DNA of 64,000 nt, taken from Agrypnia vestita (Eukaryota; Arthropoda; Insecta; Trichoptera; Phryganeidae). The notes below the pieces were generated by a model. It saw only the letters and a list, made by a program, of their open reading frames with translations. It ran no database searches and was not told where the DNA came from. The translations under genes and the position numbers were made by a program. Location: contig JADDOH010004274.1 in assembly GCA_016648135.1 (NCBI GenBank), positions 96,659 through 160,658 of the forward strand, written 5' to 3'. Positions 1 to 12,199 of the stretch are shown here, piece by piece; position 1 is the stretch's first letter; each line of letters opens with the position of its first letter.

Positions 1-400
1 TGTTTGCCATTAATCAAATTTTGTAATCAATTGAAGCCCTTGAATATAGTTCATGACGTAGATAAAATGCTTGTCTCTGAAACAGTTTGAGATTGTGTAT
101 AATATACAATTTAAAGATTTCTGAAATATTTAAAAAAAGAAAGAAAAAAACATTTTTAAAATAACCCCCTTTTTTTAAATAAACACAAAATATGTATTAA
201 AATAATTACTACAAACAATTTACCGCTCCAGTGATATAATTCGTAGGTATTTGTATATGAAATGAAATATGAAATATGAGTGTAAAGAAACTGATTTCTA
301 GTCGGTCGTCTTAGCCCACTCAGCAAGTTACACAAAACGTCGTTACATTATATTATAAAGTAGCATTATATTATAAAGTTACATAATAAAGTAGCAAAAA
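1..400. other. AT-rich, no gene
   Basis: No gene is recognised. Homopolymer A/T runs dominate. A short imperfect tandem based on tattataaagtagc lies near 349-395. Confidence 0.6.
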
Positions 401-408
401 CCTTACAG

Positions 409-555
409 GTGGATTAATCCCTCAATAATGAGTCGAAAGTGTTCAAGCAATTCTGACCAATTATCAATAGCTATGGAGATATGCAATATCAAAGTTTGCA
501 TTTTTTCAATATTTCTGGCTTTTTTCTCGCAAAAATTGAACTATCATCACAGTAT
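409..555 (+). repeat. Single arm of foldback family F1
   Basis: This stretch matches by eye the left arm of the 58.6-59.0 kb foldback. Shared landmarks are aataatgagtcgaaa, ctatggagatatgc and caatatttctggc, in the same order and spacing. A further partial copy sits at 51.19-51.29 kb on the other strand, sharing the outer edge cttacaggtggatt. No second arm is seen here, so this is a solo or truncated copy. Confidence 0.6.
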
Positions 556-569
556 ATTATATCAATTAT

Positions 570-1270
570 TAATAATTTATTCGCTCTTATTGAAAGTCGA
601 ATAAAATGTTATTTTTCATCTAATAGTAATAAATATGTCACTGGGATTACTTAACAACATGAATAAACGTAAAATTAGTATCCATAATTGGCAAGTGAAT
701 ATCAGAAAATAAAAATAAAACTGAAATACTAGTTATTTATATCACTAAGTGTTTTTTCTTTCTTCTGTAAAATTTTATTTTTGCATTTAAATCGTTTTAA
801 TTGCCTTCATATGTTGTTTTTTAAGTAATATACCTATTTTGCGCATGACTATATATTTGAAGAAATCTAATCTGACGTACCCGAAAAGATTGACAAAATC
901 CTATATTTCTTGATGATGATAGTGACTGCTCCTCACGAAGCTATAGTATTGATATATAATTCAGATATTAGGTGTGTAGTAAAAATTTAAAAAAAAATAT
1001 ATATATATATATATTGCACCACGAGGTGACAAGGTGATCAAATGTTGCCCTTAACTTCACATGTAGGGCGAGAATTAAAATAAAAAATAAAAAAAAATGA
1101 TATAGCATTTCCACAAAGACAAATAGGGGTGTTGTGCGACCACCCTCCACTTAAAGCCGGCCTACAATAACCATAATCCACCAAAATCACCAAAATCGTT
1201 GTCGTTAATTTTTCAATAACACTTTATTTTTGATACATCAATCTTAAATGTGCTTTTTATTAAAGCATAA
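570..1270. other. AT-rich, (TA)n microsatellite
   Basis: No gene is recognised. A (TA)9-like run occupies about 996-1013. The short reading frames here have no recognisable product. Confidence 0.6.
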
Positions 1271-1279
1271 ACGTTCTAC

Positions 1280-2075
1280 GAGCCCTCACGCTATAATGAG
1301 TATCGTTTATGGAGGTTTCGCTGGAACCCCGCCGAGCCTCGAGGCAGTACACTACTTCCCTCCTCGCTCCACATGCGATACATTAATTCATCATAAGCCA
1401 GAACATAAATCCGTTACCACTACGGCGGAATACCAGATTGAGATCTCAACATTGACTTGAAAACTTTCGGAACAAAAGGATAGCCCCTCTGATATTAACG
1501 TAATATGTTTTCATTTGTTGTATTATTTAGGTCATTGGTACACAATTTTTTGGTAATTTTAATAAAACTTTTATTACAAAGTTGATGAAATAGAAATAAA
1601 GGAAGGCCGTGGAAGAGTTGGCATTACCAGGTTATCCAAATACTGGATCAATTAGAAGCTTCGAAATTGACAAACTAGCGGTGGGTTGAGACGAGAGTTG
1701 TGTGTGTGAACAGTAGAATGTGGCGCATCATCCTCTCTGCCTACAGTTAGTACTCTGTCAGTTAACTAGTGAGTTGATACACGAACGAAGTTTTCCTTCA
1801 CCTTAATTGACATCATCACCAGCCCAAATTCAACCTTTGCGCAAACCATAGCCTTGCTATTAATTTCCTTCATTTTCTTTTTTGCTTTATTCTCCTTCCT
1901 CTTGTATTCTTTATATATTTTTTTTTCTAAATGATGTATTTATTTGGTTGAAGCGAAATTATTTGCCATTTAAAAAAAAATCTTCTAATATAACTAAGAA
2001 CGAAAACAAAACACACCACGTAGTACTATCATTCGGGAGCATGGTCACCACTAACGTCAATTACTGCTTCTCATT
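1280..2075. other. Mixed-complexity intergenic DNA
   Basis: No gene is recognised. The parts at 1280-1480 and 1590-1830 are less AT-rich than the surroundings and carry no repeat that I see elsewhere in the window, so they may be unique DNA. Confidence 0.4.
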
Positions 2076-2079
2076 GGCC

Positions 2080-2680
2080 TGAATGATGATTAATTCCGCG
2101 AGCCTTGAGTGCCTGCCACCAGTTAAATTGGCATGCGAGGGAGGGCGTCCCTGTCGCGAAACAGAAGTTGCCAGGGTGTAAATTTATTACACAATACATA
2201 ATAGTGTCCGGTGACCGGTGTCGGAACCTTTAATAGAAATTTGGTCGAGCAACACTAAAGAAACAAACCAGTAATGGCTGCCGCTCTATCAAGAGTCCTA
2301 AACGGTAATATTGGTCCATAATTTGCTTTTTCAGTTTCGCAAAACTGTAATACTTCATGGGCAACTGTTCTTGCACCACCCCGGACTGTTTTGGATGTTT
2401 TGGACATAATAATTTAGTACTTATTGTATATTAGAAATCAAGATGTCACAGTTCACGCGCAAATACGAGATTGAATTGAATGACAGGGCGAGGGGCTACC
2501 GCCGGGTGCGGGCCGGAGGGGTTTTAGTTCCAAAGTCGCCGCATGCCAATTTACGTTGGTCAAGCTCTGGTGGTGTAATTTTGCCAGAAGGTCCTGGTCA
2601 CCAAAATCCAAAGATCGATCCTTTCCTGACTGTTTTGCTTTCATTCCTTATCCAAAAAGATCGTTGAGATCGTGAAATGA
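2080..2680. other. GC-richer unique block
   Basis: Two GC-richer cores (about 2100-2180 and 2440-2600) stand out from the AT-rich surroundings. Overlapping open frames of 74 aa (+) and 63 aa (-) over the second core are probably side effects of base composition; neither resembles a family I know. A candidate regulatory block, by composition only. Confidence 0.35.
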
Positions 2681-2699
2681 CCTAGCAGCTTTTCACCGT

Positions 2700-3600
2700 T
2701 TCTCTGAATTTAACAGCATAATGTGGCATATAGATGTATAGTTTTCGATGCGCATTTTCATTTCTTAACCCTATTAGAGATTATATTTTCAACATTTCAA
2801 TCAAACGTCGACTTAAAAATAGTTGCATTAACTCCTGTGTGTCGGTGATGTAACGTAGGTCTACCTGTCATACAAAATAAGAAATATCTGCCTTATTTAC
2901 GAAAACTAAAACGTCACATTTTTTGTAATCATCGAATAGACATTTTTACACCAAAATTACTAAATTAAACTGTTAGGAATGTACGGATTTTTTAATTAAA
3001 AAATATTTATTCATTACTCTCGTATTTTCGGCCAGTGTGCAAGAGAGAGCAGTATATTGTGCATCACAGTTAAATCGAGCAAGAAAGAGCACGACAATAC
3101 CATACATTTCATGTAGGACAGAGATGGCGGTTGCTTGGGTTTCGGCAAAAGCAAAAACGATATAGAAAGAGTACGATAGAGTCGGGTAACACGTGCTAGA
3201 CAAAGACGGAGTGCATGCGACTGAAGCGAGCAGGCGACCGCGTCGTTGTATTCAGTTGCTATTGAAACGTCGGCGGAAACGTATGCAAGTTCGATTTGCC
3301 ATGATTTTATAATAATTTACTAAAATAATGCAAATATGTAAATTTACCTTACATAATTATATAAAGGGACCTTTAAAAAGTCTTATCTGTATTGTATATA
3401 TGTATATTTTATCACATATTAAAAACTATGCCGATTTTTAATCAGGTAACGCTGTGTTACTCCACCGTCCCCAAAGTTTTTTTTAACACAGTCTTTTAAG
3501 AGTTAAAACGATGGATAATTGTGTAATAACTTAATAATTTGTTTTAAAATCGTAGTTCATGTTGTAAAATTTACAAATTTGCAATAAAACTTGTTCTCAT
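2700..3600. other. AT-rich intergenic DNA
   Basis: No gene is recognised. A moderately GC-rich patch at about 3020-3300 has no identifiable product. Confidence 0.5.
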
Positions 3601-3609
3601 TGAAATATT

Positions 3610-3800
3610 TAATTTATTATTCTTCGAGAGGCGAAGCATCGAGGTCTACGGTACGTATATCAATACGTCTCCGTTACCTGGATGTTCTCGGGGTTTATGA
3701 AAGGCGAGGAGTGGAGGGATCGCCTTGAAATGACCGAAATCTACCCCAAGCTGTAGTTCACGATTTAATTGCAGTCTTCTTGGCTTTTACGCAAGATTCG
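3610..3800. other. GC-richer unique block
   Basis: A complex, roughly 45% GC stretch bounded by AT-rich DNA, with no repeat partner in the window. Candidate regulatory DNA by composition only. Confidence 0.3.
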
Positions 3801-3938
3801 AGGAAAAAGTTTTATTTTTGTACACACATAGTAACACAGAACACGCACGTCATGATGGTTTAGGGAAATATTGTATACGAAAAAATAAGCATACATTTTT
3901 CTCGAGAGTAATATGACAATTTAGACTCAAAGATGTAA

Positions 3939-4145
3939 ACAGAAGAGGAAAGCGCTAGACTAGTTGAACTTCTTGGTGAAATTGACGATAAATTGCAGGC
4001 ATACTTTAAAGGCGCTTTTGAAGTACAACTTCATTCAAGCCTCACTAACGAAGTTAAAGAATCTTCTTTATTGTCTCCACTTTATCTCGTTCGTCTGGGT
4101 GGCAACAAAGCTCCACTATGTTCTAGTCCGGGTGGCACCCTTTGA
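3939..4145 (+). CDS. Unidentified open frame, no ATG
   Basis: A 68-codon frame runs from just after a TAA at 3936 to a TGA at 4143. It reads TEEESARLVELLGEIDDKL at its start and is rich in Glu, Leu and Lys, which gives it a coding-like look. It has no in-frame ATG and overlaps another frame (3964-4173) that begins with ATG but is less protein-like. I do not recognise a family. It could be an internal exon, a piece of a transposon protein or chance. No splice sites were established. Confidence 0.2.
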   Translation, partial: TEEESARLVELLGEIDDKLQAYFKGAFEVQLHSSLTNEVKESSLLSPLYLVRLGGNKAPLCSSPGGTL

Positions 4146-4149
4146 CATA

Positions 4150-5290
4150 TTTTTATCTTGGGACTGCAACTAACTATCCATGTTCCCCGTGGTCTTTCCA
4201 GTTGTCTCTTATCGGTCTCCATATTCAAAGTTTTGTTAATCTTCCTCTCTTTTCAATAAATATCCAAATCGATTTTTTATTCAGGAAAAGTTCTATCCTT
4301 CAAGAACCACGAATAAAAACATTTTGTATTTTTCCCTTCTTATCCGTTCTCTTTATGCTTGCCCAACATCCGCTATTTTATAAACTTTGCTCTTTAAACT
4401 GTAATAGAAATCGTTTGTATTCCAACCAAAGAATCAAATTGGCATAAAGTGAAATTATACATAGCGTGTAAAATAACAAAATGACAGGAGGTCGATAGGG
4501 AAAGAAGTTCTTTGTGATAAAAAGAGTTATACAATCGGCTAAGTAGGTCTTGAGTTAAATTAAACAGCCACCATAAGAAGTTTCTTCACAAATTTGGATA
4601 TTGGATGTAGCAACTCTTTTGAGTCAGGTACATGTAAAGAGGTCAACAAATATTAAACACAGAATAAAAAAAGGGTCATCATCAACATCATTTTTGGCTC
4701 TGTAGCTCCTGGAGAGTTTTAAACAATTTGTCTCTATTGCTAGGCTTTCATTTCTAATCAGGGATTTCTAAAACAAATATATCATTAAAGACATTGTCGC
4801 TTTATCTTACTTGTGAACTCAAGTTTCTTTGCCCTGAATCTAAGTATTCAGGTATTACTGATTGTTCTTTGGTCATACTCTACTGAATTTTCTCATTTAA
4901 ATAAACCAAAAGATCCAAGTAAAAAACTTATTGTTATATGCATGAACGCCAAAATTCATTATCAAAATAAAATGAAGAGTATGAGTATGCATTTTGCATT
5001 TTCCAAAAAAAAAATACAAATATTTTTCCGACTCCCTTTGTGCGATCAGATTTTCATTTATTTTTTCGGTTATCTATTTTCATCTTAATCATAAAATGAC
5101 AGAATATAATTATAATCGGTTTGATGAATCCGCCGCGGAATTTTCATCACAATCCCAAAAAAGCATTTTGAAAAATGATCAATTTCAGATATGCGTGCAA
5201 CAACGTTGAAAAAATGTTGCAACAGAGTTTTTGTCCGAACAATATACGTTGCGTACAATAGAATAGATTACAATCGCGAAAAATTGTCTA
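4150..5290. other. AT-rich intergenic DNA
   Basis: No gene is recognised. Several short reading frames (70-100 codons) show the Phe/Ile/Lys/Asn bias expected of random AT-rich sequence. Confidence 0.5.
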
Positions 5291-5299
5291 CTTCATTGA

Positions 5300-5765
5300 G
5301 AGTGATGTCGAACGACCGGAAAATATATCGACGGGGGCGGCCGGCTGGCGTAATTATGTATGAGAACAATAAATTTTCATCAAAATTGAAGGGGTTTCCC
5401 TTTTATAGCTCTCGGGGTGATTTGTCTCCTTTGTTAATTGCAACGTTTTGCATCGCGCACGCCATAAACGTATTTATATTTGTTCAATGGCCATAAATAA
5501 ATCTTTGGAATGGGCTGTTATGAATTTTCATCCATTTAATTACGAGCAATATAGTCACATACATACATTCAAATCGCACAATTACAACGGTCATTATGGT
5601 AGCTGCTGGAAGGGGTGTAGGTCCGCTGACAGAAATTTATACATGTCCGTTTGTCATCGATTCGTAGTAGAGGACAGGGGTGTATTATAATGAGTCTACT
5701 ACCTGCCGTGTATGATCTTTGGCTCTGAAGCCCGCCGCTATCATTTACCACGCGTATTCTCTTCA
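5300..5765. other. Candidate regulatory block
   Basis: A complex, GC-richer block containing a GC core (gggggcggccggctgg), a Sox-type CCTTTGTT followed by a homeodomain-type TTAATTGC, and two GCCATAAA motifs (about 5461 and 5490) of the Abd-B/Caudal type. No repeat partner is seen in the window. Short open frames cross it but none is recognisable. The motifs are short and the enhancer role is inference. Confidence 0.35.
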
Positions 5766-5769
5766 TTTC

Positions 5770-6340
5770 TCATTTGCCAGCTACTTTTTAAATAATCGTT
5801 CTACTCGAGCTTTACAATTGCGACCTACTAAGTAAACTGAAATTTTTTTACCACCGCTTTGAGTTGTTAAGAATCTTTACCAATTCTGTTTGATAACAGA
5901 ATATCATTTGAAAAATTTTTGACTCGGCTTAAGATTGCTTGAAAGTCACTGAAGTACCAATTTCAATAATTTTCTGAAGGGTTTTCAAACAGTTACTTAT
6001 CTGAAAGATTTAAAATTGAAAACTGGTTGATTTATATCACCTACTAATGTGTACGGTTCTAACATAACTTTAAGGCCATACCTTGACAACTTTGCGTCAT
6101 GAGTTAATGTGGAATTCACAAATTTTGATTTGTGAATTGTGAAAAAAATGTTATGTGAAATGTGAAAAAAAAAACAATTTTGATGAAAACCCAAGTTAAT
6201 GTGGAATTCAAAATATCTTCCATGGTATAATCCTGCCCTTATAATCAAACCTGCCTTTATAAAGATAACCAAAGAAAAATTAAAATATTTTAATAAATAT
6301 AAGAGATTAAAAAAACCAATCTAACTATGACACACTATCT
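5770..6340. other. AT-rich intergenic DNA
   Basis: No gene is recognised. A short direct repeat, gttaatgtggaattca, occurs near 6105 and 6196. Confidence 0.5.
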
Positions 6341-6344
6341 CTTC

Positions 6345-8370
6345 TACGTTAAAGGATTTAAGTCGCGAAATCAAACCTTGTTACATAAAAAATATCGGAA
6401 ATGAAATATCATCAAATCCGAAGGTATTCCAAAATGCATAATGCTAATATTTAACAGATATTGCAAATTTATTCTCCGAATACTTCAGTTCGAATGCTTT
6501 CAGTAAGCCCACCGACACACCCCCATATGCCCTTGACCCTATTGACCAAGGGAATCATACATCTAATATAAGCAGCATTGAAGTGGCACAGAAAATAGTC
6601 TTGAAATACCTAAAGGAAATTGATATTCACAAAGGTGCTGGTCCCGATGAAATACCCGCCATATTCATTAAACGATGTGCAGACAATCTTTCCCAACCTC
6701 TCTCATTTTCAACCGTTCTCTCGCTGAATGTACAGTCCCTACTCTCTGGAAATCTGCATTCTTATCTTCTATCTTTAAGAATTCTAAAAGAAATTATGTA
6801 AAAAACTGCAGGCCAATCTCAAAACTTTGTATTATAGATAAAAATTTTGAAAAAATAATCTAGGACCAACTGTTTGCTTTTATTATTTTTTTTTATTCAT
6901 TATTAAATTTATACATCATTTCTATTATTATAGATCTTGCCAAGCCTTATACAGCTTGTCGGTACATTTCTTTTCCATTTTTTGCATAAGTACAAAGCAT
7001 ATTTAGTTATAGGTATAATTTACAAAGGATAAAATATATATAAAAATAATAATATTATATGAAGATAACAAAACTTAAAAATAAACTTGGTAGTGAGTAA
7101 TTTGTAATCTTTATCGCTGGATATCTTCTTATATCTCCAACCATAGTCAAATAGTAGTGGTCGCTGGACTCAAATCCAACACTGTTGCTGTCACATCTGG
7201 AGTTCATCAAGGAAGGTTGTTGGGACTCTTATTATTCAACGTTTATATCAATGATGTTGGCAATTGTTTCCTTAACTCCCAAATAATCTTGTATATAGAC
7301 GACATGAAAATCTTTTCACCCATACCTATAGTCAATCGAGAACTGAAAGAAACTGAAAGAAACTGCAAGATGATCTATATCGTTTGAATACATATTGCAT
7401 TTCCCAATATCTTGAAATAAATGTTTCAAAATGTTCAGTACTACGCTTTGCCAGAAACAAAAAGGTACTCATTCATGAATACTCAATCAATCATCTACCG
7501 CTACCTTCCAAATTTGAAGGCAAGGACCTTGGCTTTATACTTGATAGTTCACGCTTCATCTATGCTTGGTTTTATCATCCGTGTTAACAATCAGTTCAAA
7601 GATGTTAGTACTTTCAAGACGTTACATTTCTCATATGTTTGTAGTACTTTGGAACACGCTTCCCAGATATGGAATCCAGGCTACACAGTGCACAAGAGCA
7701 GAATTCTAATCGTCCAACATGGATTTTTAAAGTACCTTAACTTTCGTTCGTTTTGATCTCATTTTAGCAATGAAGATGCTAAATAATACGTTAACATACA
7801 GACTTTAACTTTCCATAGAAATATAATGGATTGTATAATGTTATATAAAATCACACACAATTTAGTTGATACTCCAGACCTTCTTCATCGTCTATCGTTC
7901 CATATCTCAAATTGTAACAGCAGATAGTCATCTACTTTTTATCTTCCTCTTTGCAAGGCCAACTCTAAACGAAACTCATTTATCTATAGATTAACAAATT
8001 TATTGAACGTAAATTACAAGCACACAGACATTTTTAACTCGATTATTCGAGACATTAAACTAAAATTAACTTCACAACGCACCCTAACTAGTTGACTTAA
8101 TTTATAATTTATATTCTCGTATACTCCCATACTTCTTTTGTTTATCCAAATCTTACATCCCACTCCGCCCTTCCACCCCCTTATCAATATATAATGAAAC
8201 TATAAAGTATCGTAATGTCACACTTTGCTAATATCTTTAATAATTAATTTTAAGTGGAAAGTTTATAATTGGCATAATTTACTATTTTTTATCTCTTGTA
8301 TGTTAATTTAAAATTTGCTGTTAATTTTTCCTAAAATAAATAAATTAATACCATAAATAAACAAAGCCGA
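6345..8370 (+). mobile_element. Degraded Jockey-like LINE (RT fragment)
   Basis: This is a decayed non-LTR retrotransposon. In broken frames I read the stretch before the RT (YIKNIGNEISSNPK near 6390, then LFSEYFSSNAFSKP near 6470), the RT finger motif KGAGPDEIPAIF (about 6632-6667), and NCRPISKLC (about 6810). After a gap comes RWISSY from 7115, SGVHQGRLLGLLLFN, and the catalytic box as YIDD at 7292-7303 (usually YADD). Thumb-like text follows (CSTLEHASQIWNPGY, near 7640-7690). Frameshifts and stops break it into at least four frames. About 240 bp of AT-rich DNA (about 6865-7110) replace the middle palm motifs, either an insertion or a deletion scar. The tail to about 8370 is an AT-rich 3' end with AATAAA-like repeats. 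It is non-functional. Confidence 0.8.
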
Positions 8371-8374
8371 GTGG

Positions 8375-9475
8375 TCGGCCTAGAGTTTACTCGATTTCTC
8401 TGAGATAAACGTTACCAAGCTTAGCTTTCTAACCCAAAAGATACACGTGTTTCATATACAGATTTGGAAGTGGTGTCTCTTCTGGGTAAGATTTCGTTTT
8501 TTGTGGCAGATTTCCTTGAAGATCCGGCTGTTTGATCAGTGATTAGAGTAATAGTCAAGCAAAAAGAATAGATTTTTACAAAAGGTTTAGGTTGTTTTGG
8601 TATGGAAAAAAGAATATTCGGTAATATAGGTCATCAATGACACTTTATATATGTCCCTTGGAAGATTGAAAATTGAGAATTCTACTTTATTGACAGGGCC
8701 GATTTTCGCATAGGAAATTTGTTAAAAAAAATATTACAAATAATGTACAAAATAATACAGAAATCGTAGTCAATTTGATGGGAATATTAAGATCAAATTT
8801 TTTTTGAATGAATTCCCAATAATTCATTATAAATTTAAATTCAATTATCAACATATTGATCTATACACAAAAATAAATATACGTATGAAATTACACAACC
8901 CAACATCGCTCGTTAACAATTAACACTTCTCATCCGCCATGAGCAGATCAAGCATCAAGTTTAACTCCAACATATCACTTTGGTTCAAATGTTTGGACAC
9001 TTTGCTTCTCATGGAACTTCGATTCACCGAATCTTATGACATTTGTGAAAAGAACAAATTAAGCAAATATTAAAAAAAATTGATATTTATATTTTTAAAT
9101 ATTCAAAGCAACAAAACACTTTGTGGCTTGACATTATTTTTAAATTTTAATTTATATTACTATCTAAGAGTCTGATTAGATCGGTATTAGAATTTAATTA
9201 CTCCACTTAAAAAATATTGAGTATGATCACCAGCTGCGAAATCTATGTAGGTGTACTATATCATGAGAAGAATTATAGATGTCGCCAGATTTGGAACGAA
9301 TATACAACTTTCAAAATTTTGATGACCTCTGGATGTTCTGTTGGATTGCTGTCTTTGTTTTTATACCCCACATATTATGCATGCTTTAATGCCGATCGAT
9401 TAGCTCATCTTGCTACCTGCAATCAGTTTTTTCGGCAATTTTGAAAAACATTTTGAGATCTTTAAGAAGGAATTA
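8375..9475. other. AT-rich, possible LINE scrap
   Basis: No gene is recognised. Around 9165-9206 the frame KSLIRSVLEFNYST resembles the LINE thumb motif (VRSxLEYxSxxW), but it is too short to call. The 75-aa frame at 9217-9444 has no recognisable product. Confidence 0.4.
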
Positions 9476-9479
9476 TTTC

Positions 9480-10120
9480 GGTACTTGTCGCGTTTCGTAT
9501 TCCCAGCGGGTAGGTAAGAAAGGGTGTGAACTCGCGCAGGTCTCACAATTCGCTCAGATATTACAGTTCGCCCCGAGCTAAAAAGTTGCGCGGCGTCTCG
9601 CCCGCCCTGGCGCTCATTTACGGCCGCCCTCGGGGGGCTGTTTTCTCAAAGGGGCCGCGGCTGGCTGCTTACAAGGGAAGTTCTTGTCTTGTAAACCTTG
9701 TTCCTTCGCACCCCGCGCGGGGGAGACAAGAGACATTACCGGCTATAAAATGTACCCGTAATGATATCCGAGCGGATCGAGGCGCATTATGGACATGCTG
9801 AGACTCAAACAGATGTCGTCTTCACGTGCCAAAAATATTTCGTACTTGTATCAATGATTTTTTTTTAATTTTCAAGCGACGGGAGACAGGAAGGTGAAAT
9901 AGATTGAAGAATCGGAGATGCAGCTGGCATTCTATGTTCTCTATACAACAAATGGGGACCCACCACCTCCCAGGGCCGTTCTATGAGCAGGCGGCTCCCA
10001 TATCGGCCCTACTCTTGCGTCGCCAGGTTGACATTTGTCTTATTTAAAACCATCCCCGTGCGGCGCCCGTTCTCTATACAGTGCGGTGATGTGAAAATCC
10101 GAGCTAAGTTTCAAGACAAA
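9480..10120. other. GC/CpG-rich block
   Basis: A sharply GC-rich island in AT-rich DNA, with the core at 9520-9800 and a second core at 9950-10090. It is rich in CpG (gcggcgtctcgcccgcc, gggccgcggctggctg). The open frames across it (91 aa and 60 aa, +) are proline/arginine-rich composition products with no recognised family. It could be a promoter, an untranslated first exon or a conserved regulatory element. A GC-rich LINE piece is the alternative for the second core, since a LINE end follows directly. Confidence 0.4.
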
Positions 10121-10124
10121 ACTG

Positions 10125-10605
10125 ACTGTTTTCAAATTTATGTACAGGCCCACCCTAATATATGACCATCAAATTTGGATCCTGACGGAGAGTGTGAGGA
10201 TCCAGGTAACCGAGATGAGTTTTCTAAGGGGGGTAACGGGAGTCACACTGATGAACAGTGTGAGAAGTGCCGACATAAGGCACACACTCGGCATGGAGCC
10301 CCTACTCCTACATATAGAAAAATCACAAATGAGGTGGCTTGGACACGTGCTAATAATGCCAGAGGAACGAATACCAAGAAGAATCCTCTTGGAAATCCCG
10401 GAAGGAAGACGGCCGGTGGTTCGTCCCAGGTTGAGCTGGGAGAAGCAATAAAAAAATATATATGAAAACAGAATGGGTCTGCAGTAGTTGACTCACGCAG
10501 AAGCAGCTCAAGACAAGGGAATATGGAAGCACCTTGTCGAGTCTTTGGTCCCCCGACCCCAATAAGACTAAGGAATGAAGATGATGATGTTGATGTATCA
10601 ATATT
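10125..10605 (+). mobile_element. RTE-like LINE, C-terminal ORF end
   Basis: The frame at 10140-10451 reads VRIQVTEMSFLRGVTGVT, then RHTLGMEPLLLHIEKSQMRW, LGHVLIMP, RIPRRIL and EGRRPV. This is the familiar post-RT region of endonuclease/reverse-transcriptase LINEs. After a frameshift near 10450 it continues as AAQDKGIWKHLVESL with a stop, then a short GATGATGATG tail near 10577, the microsatellite type of 3' end typical of RTE-like elements. The 5' part with RT and endonuclease is missing, so this is a 5'-truncated dead copy. The overlapping minus-strand frames are shadows. Confidence 0.85.
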
Positions 10606-10614
10606 TTGTACATG

Positions 10615-10905
10615 CTTCGCTTGCATGTTTTCTATCTTGGTGGATGCAGTGTAAAAAAAATCACCTTGTGGGAATATTTGTGTTCTGTTTCACTAAATAA
10701 CAACCTTGCCTAATCTTATGTTATCTTATCAAAAATATTTTTTATATTTTAATGTTTAATATGCCCTGTACTCATATATTTACTTTCCCTATCCGCAAAA
10801 TTCTTCTCGGATTTCGTGTAAAATACGCCACCTTATGTAAATACGTCTGCCATCGAGGCATCTCTTCTTTATTTCTGTCTTGTGGACATAAACCCTTTAT
10901 ATTAA
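10615..10905. other. AT-rich intergenic DNA
   Basis: Nothing recognisable. Confidence 0.5.
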
Positions 10906-10910
10906 AATAA

Positions 10911-11180
10911 TCTATACTCATACATAAAGAGGTAAAGTTTGTAAGTTTGGATGTATGAGGTAATCTCCGAAACTACTCATCCGAGTTCAAAAATTCTTTC
11001 ATCAAAATTTAGAATCCCTTTAAAATGAAACGGTTTTTCGCGGTGACCTATTTTACAACAGAATTCGACGAAAAAATGTCGAACCATGCAATTTTTTCAA
11101 ACGCTCCCTTAACGGTAAAGGTTCCAAAAACACGAAAATTTGTTAATTTTTTGCCTGGGGCATTTTGCTAGAACAGCTGT
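10911..11180 (+). mobile_element. Helitron 5' end remnant
   Basis: The start TCTATACTCATACATAAAG, then ctccgaaactact and aaaaattctttcat, match in order the first ~100 bp of the complete Helitron at 37.96 kb. The 3' hairpin and CTAG end are not found nearby, so the copy is truncated or diverged and the right limit is a guess. Confidence 0.6.
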
Positions 11181-11184
11181 TAAC

Positions 11185-11805
11185 TTTACATGAATTACAT
11201 CATTACTTAATTTGATTTCGTATTTGCATTACTAACTGGGTGGCTAATTTCACTTTCAACGAGTTAATTTTAATTGGTTTTGAGTTACTAACATTTCTGA
11301 ATTTATAACTTTCTTACTCTACAAATCTAATCGTGCAGTTAAATCCCTAAACTATCGTGATCCTTTAGTAATAATGAAAATTTACAATTAAGTGAAAAGA
11401 ATAATTCTGCTGATACTGCATATTATAAGTGTAATATATCACTATTTGTTCTATTTTCACTTTCTCCGTCACTGAACATTCTAGAACTCGTTAATTTTCA
11501 TATTTAAAATTACTTTTACCTCTGAAAAATCAGTTCATCCACTAAAAATCTCTTGAATTTCTCTCAGTTTTTAAAATATATAAATGTTCTATTTTTCATT
11601 GATGATGGTATTTTATTTTTCTGTTATAATAAAGATAAATGAAAATTCTACCCTACTGATTATTTTTGCATCAAAAATATCTGTATATAATATAAACTGA
11701 GCAGATAAAATATTAATTAAACAAAATCTCTGTTGTTGAAATATCGTTCCAGATTTTTTTTAATTGGCATTCATAATAATATTTAAATTAATAACTATAA
11801 AGAAA
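11185..11805. other. AT-rich intergenic DNA
   Basis: Nothing recognisable. Confidence 0.5.
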
Positions 11806-11810
11806 AGAAT

Positions 11811-11980
11811 AGGTATGTGGTTAGGACACTCGCCTCATGATCCGAAGAACGCGAGTTTGAATCTTACTCCAGACCAGCAAGTTAGTCCTATTTTCATAGC
11901 ACAAGCGTTTAGCTGAGTTTGAAAATAGTAAGAATATTGATATGACACGTATTCCTTGTTCGCATCTCTATTTTTTTTAA
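11811..11980 (+). mobile_element. SINE-1 copy (tRNA-derived)
   Basis: The head has an A-box-like tgtggttaggacac and a B-box-like gagtttgaatctt (near 11852), as in RNA polymerase III promoters of tRNA-derived SINEs. The conserved body follows: agtcctattttcatagc, then gaaaatagtaagaatattga, then tgttcgcatctcta and a T-rich end. Five further copies lie in this window (32.9-, 38.7, 44.1, 61.9 and 63.1 kb). Confidence 0.8.
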
Positions 11981-12199
11981 GTAAACAAGAAAAATACGCA
12001 CGACGCCTTCGATTATGCTGAAAAGAACGTAACAGAAAAATTACAAAAAGAAAATATATGTTTAACACTCTCAGCATAGATTTAAAATTAAAATGATATA
12101 TATAGCTAGTTCCTTCAGATATTTTAAATAAGTCAGACAAAGAACATATTATATTAAACTCTAATAAAAATTTGATAATGTATGGTTGATATGAGGGTT

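Noticed and set aside
4142..4447. 101-aa plus-strand frame
   Set aside because: Phe/Leu/Ile/Ser-rich as expected of AT-rich DNA, without a recognisable motif.
9165..9230. Possible LINE thumb motif (SLIRSVLEFNYST)
   Set aside because: Only 14 residues match and no further LINE text follows; kept as a note, not a feature.
10243..10626. 127-aa minus-strand frame
   Set aside because: Antisense shadow of the LINE C-terminal frame, which has clear motifs on the plus strand.
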